Assembly: GCF_026239695.1 (NCBI RefSeq)
Contig: NZ_JAPIVS010000006.1
Coordinates: 248,001-312,000 of the forward strand
Reading direction: 5' to 3'
DNA from: Pedobacter sp. MC2016-15
GTDB taxonomy: Bacteria; Bacteroidota; Bacteroidia; Sphingobacteriales; Sphingobacteriaceae
DNA length: 64,000 nucleotides
Every line of letters starts with the position of its first letter. The stretch's first letter is position 1. Below are positions 34,823 to 43,552 of this stretch, in pieces. The position numbers and the translations under genes are program-made. The notes beneath the pieces were generated by a model. It had not been told where the DNA came from, did no database searches, and saw only the letters and a program-made list of their open reading frames with translations.

Positions 34823-37800
34823 ATGCAAAAATTTTACATGTTTTTGAAGTGCTCAATGGTGCTGATGCTGGTATTTCTGGCAAATGCTGCTTTTGCACAA
34901 ATCACCGTTACCGGTACGGTAACTGATGATGTTGGTCCACTGCCTAACGTAAGCGTTAGCGTAGTAGGACAAGCTGCCGGTACACAGACCAACGGCAGTG
35001 GTAAGTTCTCCATCAGCGTAGCTAAAGGCGCTGTATTAAGATTCAGTGCAGTCGGATTTAAAGCCAGACAGGTAACTGTAGGTGACCAGACTACTATTAA
35101 CCTTAAAATGGATGAAGACAACAGTGAGCTGAATGAAGTTGTAGTTACAGCTTTTGGTATCAAAAGAGAAGCTAAAGCTTTAGGTTATGCGTCAAGTACT
35201 GTTAGCGCGAAAGAACTTACCGAAGCAGGTAATACCAACCTTGCCTCTGCCTTATATGGTAAAGCTGCCGGTGTGAAGATCAATACTTCACCAGGTGGTG
35301 CCAGTAGTGCGGTAAACGTTCAGATTCGTGGTATCAACTCGATTAACTACAACTCACAACCGCTATATGTTGTGGATGGGGTTATTCTCAGAAATAACAC
35401 CAATGGAAGTGGTGCCGGTGGTCCGAACAACGGTGGTTTCTATGATGACCAGAGAATCCGTGGTAATGGTATCCTGGATGTCAATCCTGAGGATATTGAA
35501 AGCCTTACTGTGTTGAAAGGTGCCAGTGCAACTGCATTGTATGGCTCTGATGCAACCGCAGGTGTGATTGTAATTACTACTAAAAAAGGAACAAAAGGTA
35601 AAGGTCTGGGAATCGATTTCAACTATTATGGAACATTCGAAAACGCAGCTTTTTTACCAGACTATCAGAATGTTTACGGGCAGGGATATGACAGGGAAAC
35701 CAACCTTTCTGTAGGTGCTTCAGAAGACGGTACTTTCCCGGATTCGGCCTCTCCTGCCGGATGGCGTCCAAACTTCAGGGCATACAATATGTTTGGTCCT
35801 AAAATGGAAGGCCAGCAGGTAAGATGGTGGGACGGAACGATCCGCTCCTATTCACCGCAGCCTGATAACTATAAAAACATTTTCCAAACCGGTTACAGCT
35901 CTTTAGCAAACGTTTCGATCTCTAACCAGTCTGAGAAACTGGATTACCGTTTGTCGGCTTCACGTTTGGATTACAATGGTATCCAGCGCGAATCAAATCA
36001 AAAGAAAAATACTTTTGCGTTAAACAGTACTGTAAAAATCTCTCCAAAGGTAAGTATTGACCTGATTGCGAATTACGTAAACACGATTACGCACAACAGA
36101 CCTTACCTGACCAACAGGCTTGCAGCTTCTTATGATGGTTTCTTTGGAAGACAGGAAGATACTAACCTGATCCTGGAGAAATTCCAAACATCACAAGGAT
36201 ACAAATGGGTTCCTTTCAATCAAACTAACAGAAACCCTGCAGAAGCTTTTGTTTTCAACGTAAGACCAAACCTTTATGATTATTTCTGGAGTACACAGAA
36301 AAATACTTATGATGAGATTGAAAACCGATTGTACACCAGTGCTTCATTAAACTGGGATATTGTAAAAAACCTGAGATTCAGAGGCCGTGTTGGTAATGAC
36401 TATACAGGTAAAAACATTGAGGACAGACAATACAACGAATACCCGGTAGCCTTCAACCAGGGTGTAAGTACCGGTGCTTACAGCGTTTCAAAAGGTATCT
36501 ACTCTATTGTGTATGGAGATGCATTGTTAACTTATTCCAACAAAATTGCAAAAGACCTGAGCTTCTCTGCCAGCGGTGGTTTCACTACCAGGAAAGAGCG
36601 TTACAACGATCAGTCTTCAGGTACCAGCAATGGTTTGGTAATCGAGAATTTTTTCTCACTGAGTAACTCCACAGGTATTCTGAATACAACTTCTACAAGA
36701 CAGGAACTTACAAAATATGGTTACTTTGGTATCCTGAACTTCAATTACAAGGATTACTTATTCCTTGAGGGAACGGCACGTCAGGAATTTGCTTCTACAC
36801 TTCCTGTTGAGAACAATAGTTACTTCTATCCTTCTGTTAACGCTGGATTTGTATGGACTGATGCTTTCAAAACGAGCATGCCATCATTCCTTAGCTATGG
36901 TAAACTGAGAGCATCATATGGTGTTGTAGGTAACCCGGCTTCAATCTATTCATCAAACATTCTTTATACCCTCAGATCTTTACAAACTGTGAACGGTTCT
37001 GTTCCTCAGTCGCAGCTTAGCGATAAATACGGAAACAGCACACTGAAGCCAGAGAAAAAATATGAGAAAGAGATTGGTATCGAAACCAGAATGTTCAACA
37101 ACAGATTTGGATTTGATTTAACCTATTATGACAACAGGATCAAAAACATTATTCTTGACCTGACAGTTGCGCCAAGCGTTGGTGCCCGTTCACAAATTGT
37201 AAACGTTGGTGAAATTGGCAACAAAGGATGGGAACTTGCCATGAATGGATCGCCATTAACTGGTGCTTTTAAATGGGATGTAAGAGCAAACGTGGCTTTA
37301 AACACTACCAGAGCTTATGCTTTGGGTAATGGTATCAATGAAATCGGTGTATACTCTGCAGAAAGCGGAGCGGTAAAGGTTGTAGTTACTCCGAACGAGA
37401 AACTGGGAACTATACTTGTAAACCCTTTACAAACGGATGCCAGCGGCAGAAACGTGATCAGTTCTGACGGTTTCCACGTGGTGGACGCTTCACGTTATGT
37501 AAAAGCAGGACAGGTACAACCAGGTGTAACAGGAGGTATTGCAAATACATTCGGTTACAAAGCATTCTCACTGAATGTGATGGTAGATTACCGCTTTGGT
37601 GGTCAGCTGGTATCATCTCCTCAGAAATATGCTTTGGGAGCAGGTATGTATAAAAGCACGTTAAAATACCGTGATACTGAAAATGGTGGTTTAAGTTATT
37701 ATGTGAACGCTGCAGGAACAAATGTTCAGCTGGCTTCTAACCAGACTGCCGGTCCAAATGGTGAGAAAGTTTATCATGACGGTTTAATTCTTCCGGGAGT

Positions 37801-38155
37801 TTATGCAAATGGTCAGCCTAACACTACCATCATTGATGCTGCTTCATATTATGCAAATGAATTTGCTGCATCAGCAACTTCGAACAATCAGGAAGGTGCC
37901 ATCTATGACAATAGCTTTGTTAAATTAAGGGAAGTTACTTTAGGTTATACGCTGCCGTCTAACTTCTCAAAGAAAATCGGAATGACAAATCTGAGAATTT
38001 CCTTAATCGGAAGAAACCTGCTGTATTTCTGGAAAACCCTGAAAAACCTGGATCCTGAAACTATGGTTGGTAGCCAATGGTATAAACAAGGTGTGGATGA
38101 AGGATCACTACCGGCAACACGCAGTTATGGATTCTCTATCAACGCCAAGTTTTAA
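34823..38155 (+). CDS. susC: SusC/RagA TonB-dependent transporter (no STN domain)
   Basis: 1110 residues: signal peptide to about 25 (AFAQ), carboxypeptidase-like domain about 28-100 (ITVTGTVTDDVGPLPNVSVSV), TonB box and plug about 105-250 (LYVVDGVILRNN, YGSDATAGVIVITTKKG), and the outer membrane barrel ending in RSYGFSINAKF. It lacks the STN domain of the first SusC, which fits control by the ROK repressor instead of a sigma/anti-sigma pair. The SusD partner follows after 24 bp. Confidence 0.95.
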   Translation: MQKFYMFLKCSMVLMLVFLANAAFAQITVTGTVTDDVGPLPNVSVSVVGQAAGTQTNGSGKFSISVAKGAVLRFSAVGFKARQVTVGDQTTINLKMDEDNSELNEVVVTAFGIKREAKALGYASSTVSAKELTEAGNTNLASALYGKAAGVKINTSPGGASSAVNVQIRGINSINYNSQPLYVVDGVILRNNTNGSGAGGPNNGGFYDDQRIRGNGILDVNPEDIESLTVLKGASATALYGSDATAGVIVITTKKGTKGKGLGIDFNYYGTFENAAFLPDYQNVYGQGYDRETNLSVGASEDGTFPDSASPAGWRPNFRAYNMFGPKMEGQQVRWWDGTIRSYSPQPDNYKNIFQTGYSSLANVSISNQSEKLDYRLSASRLDYNGIQRESNQKKNTFALNSTVKISPKVSIDLIANYVNTITHNRPYLTNRLAASYDGFFGRQEDTNLILEKFQTSQGYKWVPFNQTNRNPAEAFVFNVRPNLYDYFWSTQKNTYDEIENRLYTSASLNWDIVKNLRFRGRVGNDYTGKNIEDRQYNEYPVAFNQGVSTGAYSVSKGIYSIVYGDALLTYSNKIAKDLSFSASGGFTTRKERYNDQSSGTSNGLVIENFFSLSNSTGILNTTSTRQELTKYGYFGILNFNYKDYLFLEGTARQEFASTLPVENNSYFYPSVNAGFVWTDAFKTSMPSFLSYGKLRASYGVVGNPASIYSSNILYTLRSLQTVNGSVPQSQLSDKYGNSTLKPEKKYEKEIGIETRMFNNRFGFDLTYYDNRIKNIILDLTVAPSVGARSQIVNVGEIGNKGWELAMNGSPLTGAFKWDVRANVALNTTRAYALGNGINEIGVYSAESGAVKVVVTPNEKLGTILVNPLQTDASGRNVISSDGFHVVDASRYVKAGQVQPGVTGGIANTFGYKAFSLNVMVDYRFGGQLVSSPQKYALGAGMYKSTLKYRDTENGGLSYYVNAAGTNVQLASNQTAGPNGEKVYHDGLILPGVYANGQPNTTIIDAASYYANEFAASATSNNQEGAIYDNSFVKLREVTLGYTLPSNFSKKIGMTNLRISLIGRNLLYFWKTLKNLDPETMVGSQWYKQGVDEGSLPATRSYGFSINAKF

Positions 38156-38179
38156 TTCACGATCTTAAAAAATATCAAA

Positions 38180-39757
38180 ATGAAAAAAATATTCGCAAAC
38201 ATATTCCTTCTGCTTTTCATTGCAGCTACGTTTAGTGCCTGCAAGAAAACTCTGGAAGAGCAATACAATAATCCTGAGCAGTCGTCAGTACAAAGTATCC
38301 CGACTTTCTTCACCGCCCTGTTAAACAATGACCGTGTAAGACCGGCTTACTGGAATGTTCGTACTTTCCTGCTAAGACAAACTGCAGTATATTCACAAAC
38401 AGCATCCTTTGCCAATGGTAATGATGTATATAAACAGGATGACAGCTACATCAACCAATATTGGAGTGATTTTTATTTTAATGCAGGAAACGGTAGCGGA
38501 CCGATGGCTCTTTACCGTCAGATGGAAGTGACTTATAAAAACCTGTCTGAGGCTGATCAGGCTAGTCAGAAGGTATTTATGGAGGCAGCAAGAATCCAGC
38601 TGATTGACCAGGCTGCGCAATTGGTAGATATGTGGGGTGATATTCCATTTTCTGAAACAGGAAGTCTGGAAACCTCGAGTAGCATTGTTAATCCAAATTA
38701 TGATGATCAAAAAGCGCTATATGCTTCTTTCATCAGTCAGTTGAATGATGCAGCAACATTCTTTTCTACTGCAACTACCAATGCTTCTTTCACCAAGCAG
38801 GATATCCTGCTGGCAGGAAGTACTGATAAATGGAGAAGATATGCCAACTCTTTACGTTTACGTTTATTGATGCGTACGTCATTTGTGGATGAGGCTACTT
38901 CCAGAACAGCAGTAACTGCTATGCTCGCAAACAGCACTCAGTATCCTCTTCTGGATGGTGGCAATGTGGCGGCGTACAGCCCTGCAACAAGTGATGTATT
39001 GTTAACACCATTAACTACAAATAATGACAACCTGAATAGTGCATTAACCGAGATCAGCAGTTTTTACGCTACAGATTATCTGTTAAACAAGGTGCTGCTT
39101 CCTGCGAACGATCCAAGGATTCCGGTGATGTATGATAAATACGGTAAAGTGGTAAACAACGTATTTGTTCAGAACAAAACTTTCAGGGCAATGCCTGTTA
39201 CCTATACTACAGGACAAACTGATACTGCTTTTACCTCATATTCGATTGTTGACTCTGCAACATTCCTGCAGAACAAAAACCTTCCGGGTATCGTGTTTAC
39301 AGCTTCAGAAACTAACTTCCTGAAAGCTGAAGCATTTGAAAGATGGGGTGGCGGGAATGCACAGACGGCATATGAAACTGCTGTGAAGCAATCTGTATAC
39401 TTCTATCATTACCTGCATAGCTTAGGCAGAGGTACTACAGTTACTCCTACGGATGTGACAACCTTCCTTACAGCACCAAGTATAGCCTACGCAGGTTCTT
39501 CTACTGAGAAATTGGCGAAGATCTATATCCAGAAATGGGCAAGTTTCAGCTTCCTGCAAAGTAAACAGGCATGGGCAGAATACAGAAGGACCAAGTACCC
39601 TGTGCTGACCTTCCCTACTGCCGGTAAACTGAATGGATTTGAAACACCTCCGGCAAGATTATTATATCCTAACTCGGAAATTCTGAACAACAGCAACTAC
39701 TCAAAAGTAAGAGCTAAAGACACCAGACTGACCAAAATATTCTGGGACGTAAAATAA
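38180..39757 (+). CDS. susD: SusD/RagB-like lipoprotein
   Basis: 525 residues with lipobox IAATFSAC (Cys21) and N-terminal features of the SusD-like_2 group (YNNPEQSSVQSIPTFFTALL), then helices such as EAARIQLIDQAAQLVDMWGDIPFSE and KWRRYANSLRLRLLMR. It partners the SusC gene upstream. No glycosidase gene follows, so the substrate cannot be guessed from neighbours; a terminator closes the transcript. Confidence 0.92.
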   Translation: MKKIFANIFLLLFIAATFSACKKTLEEQYNNPEQSSVQSIPTFFTALLNNDRVRPAYWNVRTFLLRQTAVYSQTASFANGNDVYKQDDSYINQYWSDFYFNAGNGSGPMALYRQMEVTYKNLSEADQASQKVFMEAARIQLIDQAAQLVDMWGDIPFSETGSLETSSSIVNPNYDDQKALYASFISQLNDAATFFSTATTNASFTKQDILLAGSTDKWRRYANSLRLRLLMRTSFVDEATSRTAVTAMLANSTQYPLLDGGNVAAYSPATSDVLLTPLTTNNDNLNSALTEISSFYATDYLLNKVLLPANDPRIPVMYDKYGKVVNNVFVQNKTFRAMPVTYTTGQTDTAFTSYSIVDSATFLQNKNLPGIVFTASETNFLKAEAFERWGGGNAQTAYETAVKQSVYFYHYLHSLGRGTTVTPTDVTTFLTAPSIAYAGSSTEKLAKIYIQKWASFSFLQSKQAWAEYRRTKYPVLTFPTAGKLNGFETPPARLLYPNSEILNNSNYSKVRAKDTRLTKIFWDVK

Positions 39758-39792
39758 CCAGAAATCATAGAGATTTAGGCTTTGTTAAAATG

Positions 39793-39818
39793 GGGTTGCT
39801 GAAAGGCAACCCTTTTTT
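39793..39818 (+). terminator. Rho-independent terminator after the second susCD
   Basis: GGGTTGC (39793-39799) pairs with GCAACCC (39806-39812), 6-nt loop, followed by six T. Confidence 0.85.
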
Positions 39819-39904
39819 ATTTAGGCTAAATGTCCCCAAAAACAAAAAAACAAAACTATTCTATCGTCTCACCGTTGTGTTTCTTGAAATGATAATGAAA
39901 TGAG

Positions 39905-40267
39905 ATGAAGAAATACATACATGTAGTAGAAGACAATGAGGATATCAGATATATTGTAGAATTTTTCCTGGCGGATTTCGATTATGAAGTCCAGCTCTCT
40001 GCTAATGTAAAAGACTTCATCGGCAGCCTGAACGGCCCGCTGCCCGACCTCTATCTGGTGGATGTGATGTTACCCGACGGCAATGGTCTGGAGATCTGCA
40101 ATCATCTCAAAAACAGTCAGGCTACCAAACACATTCCTGTAATCATCATGTCTGCACATTCCAATGAACGTGAAATAAAAAGAGACACTACAGCAGATGA
40201 TTTTATCAGCAAACCGTTTGACCTGAACGATCTTGTCGCTGCCATTGAAAAACAGTTAAAACCATAA
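39905..40267 (+). CDS. Stand-alone receiver-domain protein 1
   Basis: 120 residues, a single CheY-like receiver: acidic pair VVEDNED, phosphoacceptor Asp in YLVDVMLPDGNGLEIC, Thr/Ser switch in IIMSAH and Lys in ISKPFDLNDL. No output domain. It is closely related to the proteins at 40298 and 43169 (shared LPDGNG, HIPVI.MSA and KPFDL.D). Such proteins pass phosphate between kinases or act by protein contact; partner unknown. Confidence 0.88.
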   Translation: MKKYIHVVEDNEDIRYIVEFFLADFDYEVQLSANVKDFIGSLNGPLPDLYLVDVMLPDGNGLEICNHLKNSQATKHIPVIIMSAHSNEREIKRDTTADDFISKPFDLNDLVAAIEKQLKP

Positions 40268-40297
40268 ATATTATTCAATAATACCTACATTTGAATC

Positions 40298-40657
40298 ATG
40301 TCAAAATTAATACAGATCATCGAAGATGATGAAGCTATCCGTGAAGTGATAGAGTATATTTTACAGCAGTCAGACTACGAAGTGCACGTCGCTGCAAATG
40401 CTAAAGAATTCAAAATAAACCTGCACAACCTTCTGCCAGACCTGATCCTGATGGATGTAAGGCTTCCTGACGGGAATGGCTTGCAATTGTGCCGCAGGCT
40501 AAAGCAAAGCATCGAAACTAAAAATATTCCGGTGATCATCATGTCTGCACATGCCACTGCAAAAGAAAGCAGTAAAGAGGCTCTTGCCGATGATTTTATT
40601 GCCAAACCTTTCGATCTGAACGACCTGCTGTTACTGTGCGAGAAACACCTGGCATAA
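40298..40657 (+). CDS. Stand-alone receiver-domain protein 2
   Basis: 119 residues, single receiver domain: IIEDDEA, Asp in LILMDVRLPDGNGLQLC, IIMSAH, IAKPFDLNDL. It follows receiver 1 by 30 bp and is probably a tandem duplicate in one operon. It converges with the AraC-type gene, 7 bp between stops. Confidence 0.88.
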   Translation: MSKLIQIIEDDEAIREVIEYILQQSDYEVHVAANAKEFKINLHNLLPDLILMDVRLPDGNGLQLCRRLKQSIETKNIPVIIMSAHATAKESSKEALADDFIAKPFDLNDLLLLCEKHLA

Positions 40658-40664
40658 AGAGCCT

Positions 40665-41531
40665 CTATTCTACCAGGGTATTGGATTTCGATTCGATATG
40701 ATTTTTTGCCTGTTTCTGAAAATCCTCAGGTGAAGATCCCGTTTGCTTTTTGAAAAACCGGCTGAAATATGGCCGGTCGCTAAATCCCAGGTCATAAGCG
40801 ATCTCCTTGAGCGTATTTTCACTATGGATAATCTGACGCTTCGCTTCCAGGATGATGCGGTCGTGGATCAGCTGCATTCCCGTTTTATCCAGTTTCTCTT
40901 TAAGTATCTGGTTGAGCCTCTTTGAACTGATGCCCAGTAATGAGGCATAAAACTCTGCATTGCGTTCCTGCTGATAGTTTTCTTCCAGCATCATCATAAA
41001 CTCATACACCCGCTTCTGGTTGAGGTCCTGTGCTGTAAAAACATGTTCCTTGATCCTGATCAGCTTCAGCAGGAAAACTTTGAGCAGGGCTTTGAGAATC
41101 AGGAAACCTCCTGTCTGCTGCTGGTATTCCTCTTCCAGCAGGGGGTAGATTTTATTCAGCTCTGCTGCATTGGAGGCCGACAAGGGCAAACAGGAAAACT
41201 CACCCTGAATGTTGAACATCTTGAAAAGGTCGAGATAAAACTCTTTATCCTCTTCTTCCAGGAAGTCTCTTTTAAATGACAGCAGGATTCCATTTTTCCC
41301 GGCTTTGTTCAGCTGGTGTACACGGTATGGCGGGATCAGATAAATCCAGTCGCCCCTCCCCTGTTCTTCGCCTTCCCTCACCGTATGCAGCGGCAGCTCA
41401 TTCTGCAACCAGACGATTTCAAAAAAATCTTTCCTCCCGGGATCATTCAGGTAGCTGGGTGGACAATGCTCCAGATTCCTGATATAGATCAAAGATTTTT
41501 CAAGTCCTAAAGTTGCGTCTGTCTTCATCAT
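40665..41531 (-). CDS. AraC-family transcriptional regulator
   Basis: 288 residues: N-terminal cupin-like sensing domain (about 20-160; VREGEEQGRGDWIYLIPPYRVHQL) and a C-terminal AraC double helix-turn-helix (SLLGISSKRLNQILKEKL and LKEIAYDLGFSDRPYFSRFFKKQTGSSPEDFQ). The gene is divergent from hxlB-hxlA with 194 bp between, so it is the natural candidate regulator of the ribulose-monophosphate pair. ATG at 41528 is an alternative start. Confidence 0.9.
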   Translation of the reverse strand: MMKTDATLGLEKSLIYIRNLEHCPPSYLNDPGRKDFFEIVWLQNELPLHTVREGEEQGRGDWIYLIPPYRVHQLNKAGKNGILLSFKRDFLEEEDKEFYLDLFKMFNIQGEFSCLPLSASNAAELNKIYPLLEEEYQQQTGGFLILKALLKVFLLKLIRIKEHVFTAQDLNQKRVYEFMMMLEENYQQERNAEFYASLLGISSKRLNQILKEKLDKTGMQLIHDRIILEAKRQIIHSENTLKEIAYDLGFSDRPYFSRFFKKQTGSSPEDFQKQAKNHIESKSNTLVE

Positions 41532-41700
41532 TCAAATATACCTGATCTTAAAAGCTTGCATTGGACAATCTGGAAATTGAGGTGCACTTATTTCCAAAAG
41601 CCTGTTTTTTATGGCATTCCTGTGATCAGGATTGGCAGAAGTTTCCGGAAAGTCCCACATAATGCGCACATAGTATAACCATCAGGCCTGGTGAGCCACA

Positions 41701-41708
41701 TACCTTTG
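41701..41708 (+). promoter_or_regulatory. -7 box of hxlB-hxlA
   Basis: TACCTTTG, exact match to TAnnTTTG, 17 bp before the ATG. The -33 region has no TTTG, which fits a promoter that needs an activator such as the divergent AraC protein. Confidence 0.5.
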
Positions 41709-41725
41709 ACGCAAACAAAAAGGAT

Positions 41726-42310
41726 ATGAGTAATCCCAATCAACAAGATACAGTCGCCGGTCTCAGAGCAAACCTTGCCATGATCCTGGAAGAAAACCAG
41801 AAATTAGCAGCACAGCTGGATTATGATCAGATCGCGCTGCTGGTTCCGCAGATTCAGCAGGCCAGGCGTATATTTCTGATCGGTGCCGGCCGCTCTGGTC
41901 TGGCCCTGCGCTCCGCAGCAATGCGCCTGATGCACCTGGGACTTACAGTTTATGTAGCGGGAGAAACCACTACCCCTGCTATTGCAAAGGGCGACCTGCT
42001 GATTGCTGCATCGGGCTCCGGTACTACAAGCACCATTGTCAAGGCTGCAGAGAAAGCTGCTGCTGCCGGAGCTGTGATCGCCGCAATTTCCACGACCACC
42101 GTATCGCCACTGGCAGAGCTCTCTTCATTCATATTGCTGGTTCCTGCAGCACAAAAACAGGATCACGGGAAAACCCTCTCTGCACAATATGCAGGCAGCC
42201 TCTTTGAACAGGCAGTACTGCTGCTGGCTGACGCTATTTTCCAAAGCCTCTGGGCAGCAGATGGCACTCCCGCTGAAGAGCTCTGGAAGAGACATGCAAA
42301 CCTCGAATAA
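41726..42310 (+). CDS. hxlB: 6-phospho-3-hexuloisomerase
   Basis: 194 residues, a single SIS domain: FLIGAGRSGLALRSAAMRLMHLG and GDLLIAASGSGTTSTIV are the sugar-phosphate binding loops, with the terminal helix carrying FEQAVLLLADAI typical of PHI. The enzyme converts hexulose 6-phosphate to fructose 6-phosphate, the second step of the ribulose-monophosphate pathway. The first-step enzyme follows after 33 bp, which makes the assignment firm relative to other SIS isomerases. Confidence 0.92.
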   Translation: MSNPNQQDTVAGLRANLAMILEENQKLAAQLDYDQIALLVPQIQQARRIFLIGAGRSGLALRSAAMRLMHLGLTVYVAGETTTPAIAKGDLLIAASGSGTTSTIVKAAEKAAAAGAVIAAISTTTVSPLAELSSFILLVPAAQKQDHGKTLSAQYAGSLFEQAVLLLADAIFQSLWAADGTPAEELWKRHANLE

Positions 42311-42343
42311 CATCAATTTAATTACATATAAAAACAAATAAAC

Positions 42344-42976
42344 ATGGCTAAATTACAAGTCGCAATAGATTTACTGACTACAAAAGATGCACTGGAACTG
42401 GCAGGAAAAATTGCCCCTTACATCGATATTATTGAACTGGGAACTCCATTGATCAAAAACGAAGGAATTGCTGTAGTAACGGCAATGAAATCTGCACACC
42501 CTGACAAACTGGTTTTTGCAGATTTAAAAACTATGGATGCAGGTGAGCTGGAGGCAGACATCGCTTTTAAAGCGGGTGCCGACCTGGTTACTGTTCTTGG
42601 TGCTGCAGGTGATGCTACCATTGCAGGTGCAATAAAAGCAGGTAAAGCACATGGAAAAGGTGTCGTAGTTGACACTATCGGAGTGGCTGACCGCGTTAAA
42701 CGTGCACAGGAAGTGATCAAATTAGGAGCTGAGTTTGTAGAATTACATGCAGGTCTTGATGAGCAATGGACTGATGGTTATTCTATCCAGGTGCTGATCG
42801 ACGAAGCTGCACGCGCAGGTGTTCCTGTTTCGATTGCTGGTGGAGTAAATATTAAAAACGTTACTGAGGTTATCAAAGCAGGAGCAATTGTTGCTGTTGC
42901 CGGTGCTGCAATTTACGGAGCAGAAGATCCTGCTGCAGCTGCAAAAGCATTGCGTGAAGCAATTGATGCCGCTTAA
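42344..42976 (+). CDS. hxlA: 3-hexulose-6-phosphate synthase
   Basis: 210 residues of the OMP decarboxylase superfamily: IDIIELGTPLIKNEG, DLKTMDAGELEADIAFKAGAD (the DxKxxD metal/catalytic motif), TIGVADRVKRA, EFVELHAGLDEQ and IAGGVN. It condenses formaldehyde with ribulose 5-phosphate. The close relative 3-keto-gulonate-6-phosphate decarboxylase is an alternative by sequence, but the adjacent isomerase gene supports the synthase. In a heterotroph this pair usually serves formaldehyde detoxification or pentose-phosphate supply. Confidence 0.92.
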   Translation: MAKLQVAIDLLTTKDALELAGKIAPYIDIIELGTPLIKNEGIAVVTAMKSAHPDKLVFADLKTMDAGELEADIAFKAGADLVTVLGAAGDATIAGAIKAGKAHGKGVVVDTIGVADRVKRAQEVIKLGAEFVELHAGLDEQWTDGYSIQVLIDEAARAGVPVSIAGGVNIKNVTEVIKAGAIVAVAGAAIYGAEDPAAAAKALREAIDAA

Positions 42977-42995
42977 TTTTTAAAATGATATCATT

Positions 42996-43028
42996 CAAAG
43001 GCTGGCAGAGTTATCTGACCAGCCTTTG
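42996..43028 (+). terminator. Terminator after hxlA
   Basis: CAAAGGCTGG (42996-43005) pairs perfectly with CCAGCCTTTG (43019-43028); a T-rich stretch (TTGTTTT) follows. Confidence 0.75.
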
Positions 43029-43168
43029 TTGTTTTCTGCTGTCCTGAAGCCTGTACACCGCAGCTTCCTTTAAGGCCTTAAAGACGGCACTGTATCTCAG
43101 AAAGATAAGGCGCAGTCTTGGAACAATCTTTGATAGGGATTGAAATTGGAAAACCTACAGGACCTGAC

Positions 43169-43540
43169 ATGACTAAAAGGATACACGTGCTTGAAGATGA
43201 TGGCGATATCAGATATATCATCGAATATTTATTAAAAGATGAAGGTTATGAACTACAGCTTTCTTCTTCGGTGAGTGAACTGAAAAGTAAACTCCGGGAT
43301 TCTTTGCCAGACCTTTTCATCATTGATGTCATGTTGCCCGACGGCAATGGTATAGAAATTTGTGATGACCTGAAAAGCGATATGTTTACCCGCCATATTC
43401 CGGTAATTGTAATGTCGGCAAACCCAAGGAGCAAGCAAATGAGCTCCCAGGTATGTGCTGACGATTATATCAGCAAGCCTTTTGATCTGGATGATGTAGT
43501 TAACCGGATCAATAACCTGCTGCTGAAAAAGACGGCCTGA
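43169..43540 (+). CDS. Stand-alone receiver-domain protein 3
   Basis: 123 residues from the ATG at 43169 (MTKRIHVLEDDGD); a TTG at 43118 would add 17 residues not shared by its paralogues. Receiver motifs: VLEDDGD, Asp in FIIDVMLPDGNGIEIC, IVMSAN, ISKPFDLDDV. It is clearly a paralogue of the two receivers at 39.9-40.7 kb, from which it is separated by the AraC/hxl module. Confidence 0.87.
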   Translation: MTKRIHVLEDDGDIRYIIEYLLKDEGYELQLSSSVSELKSKLRDSLPDLFIIDVMLPDGNGIEICDDLKSDMFTRHIPVIVMSANPRSKQMSSQVCADDYISKPFDLDDVVNRINNLLLKKTA

Positions 43541-43552
43541 TCAATTAGTTGA

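Noticed and set aside
37465..37490. TTTCCACGTGGTGG resembling a parS site
   Set aside because: Palindrome is incomplete, it lies inside the susC coding sequence and far from parAB.
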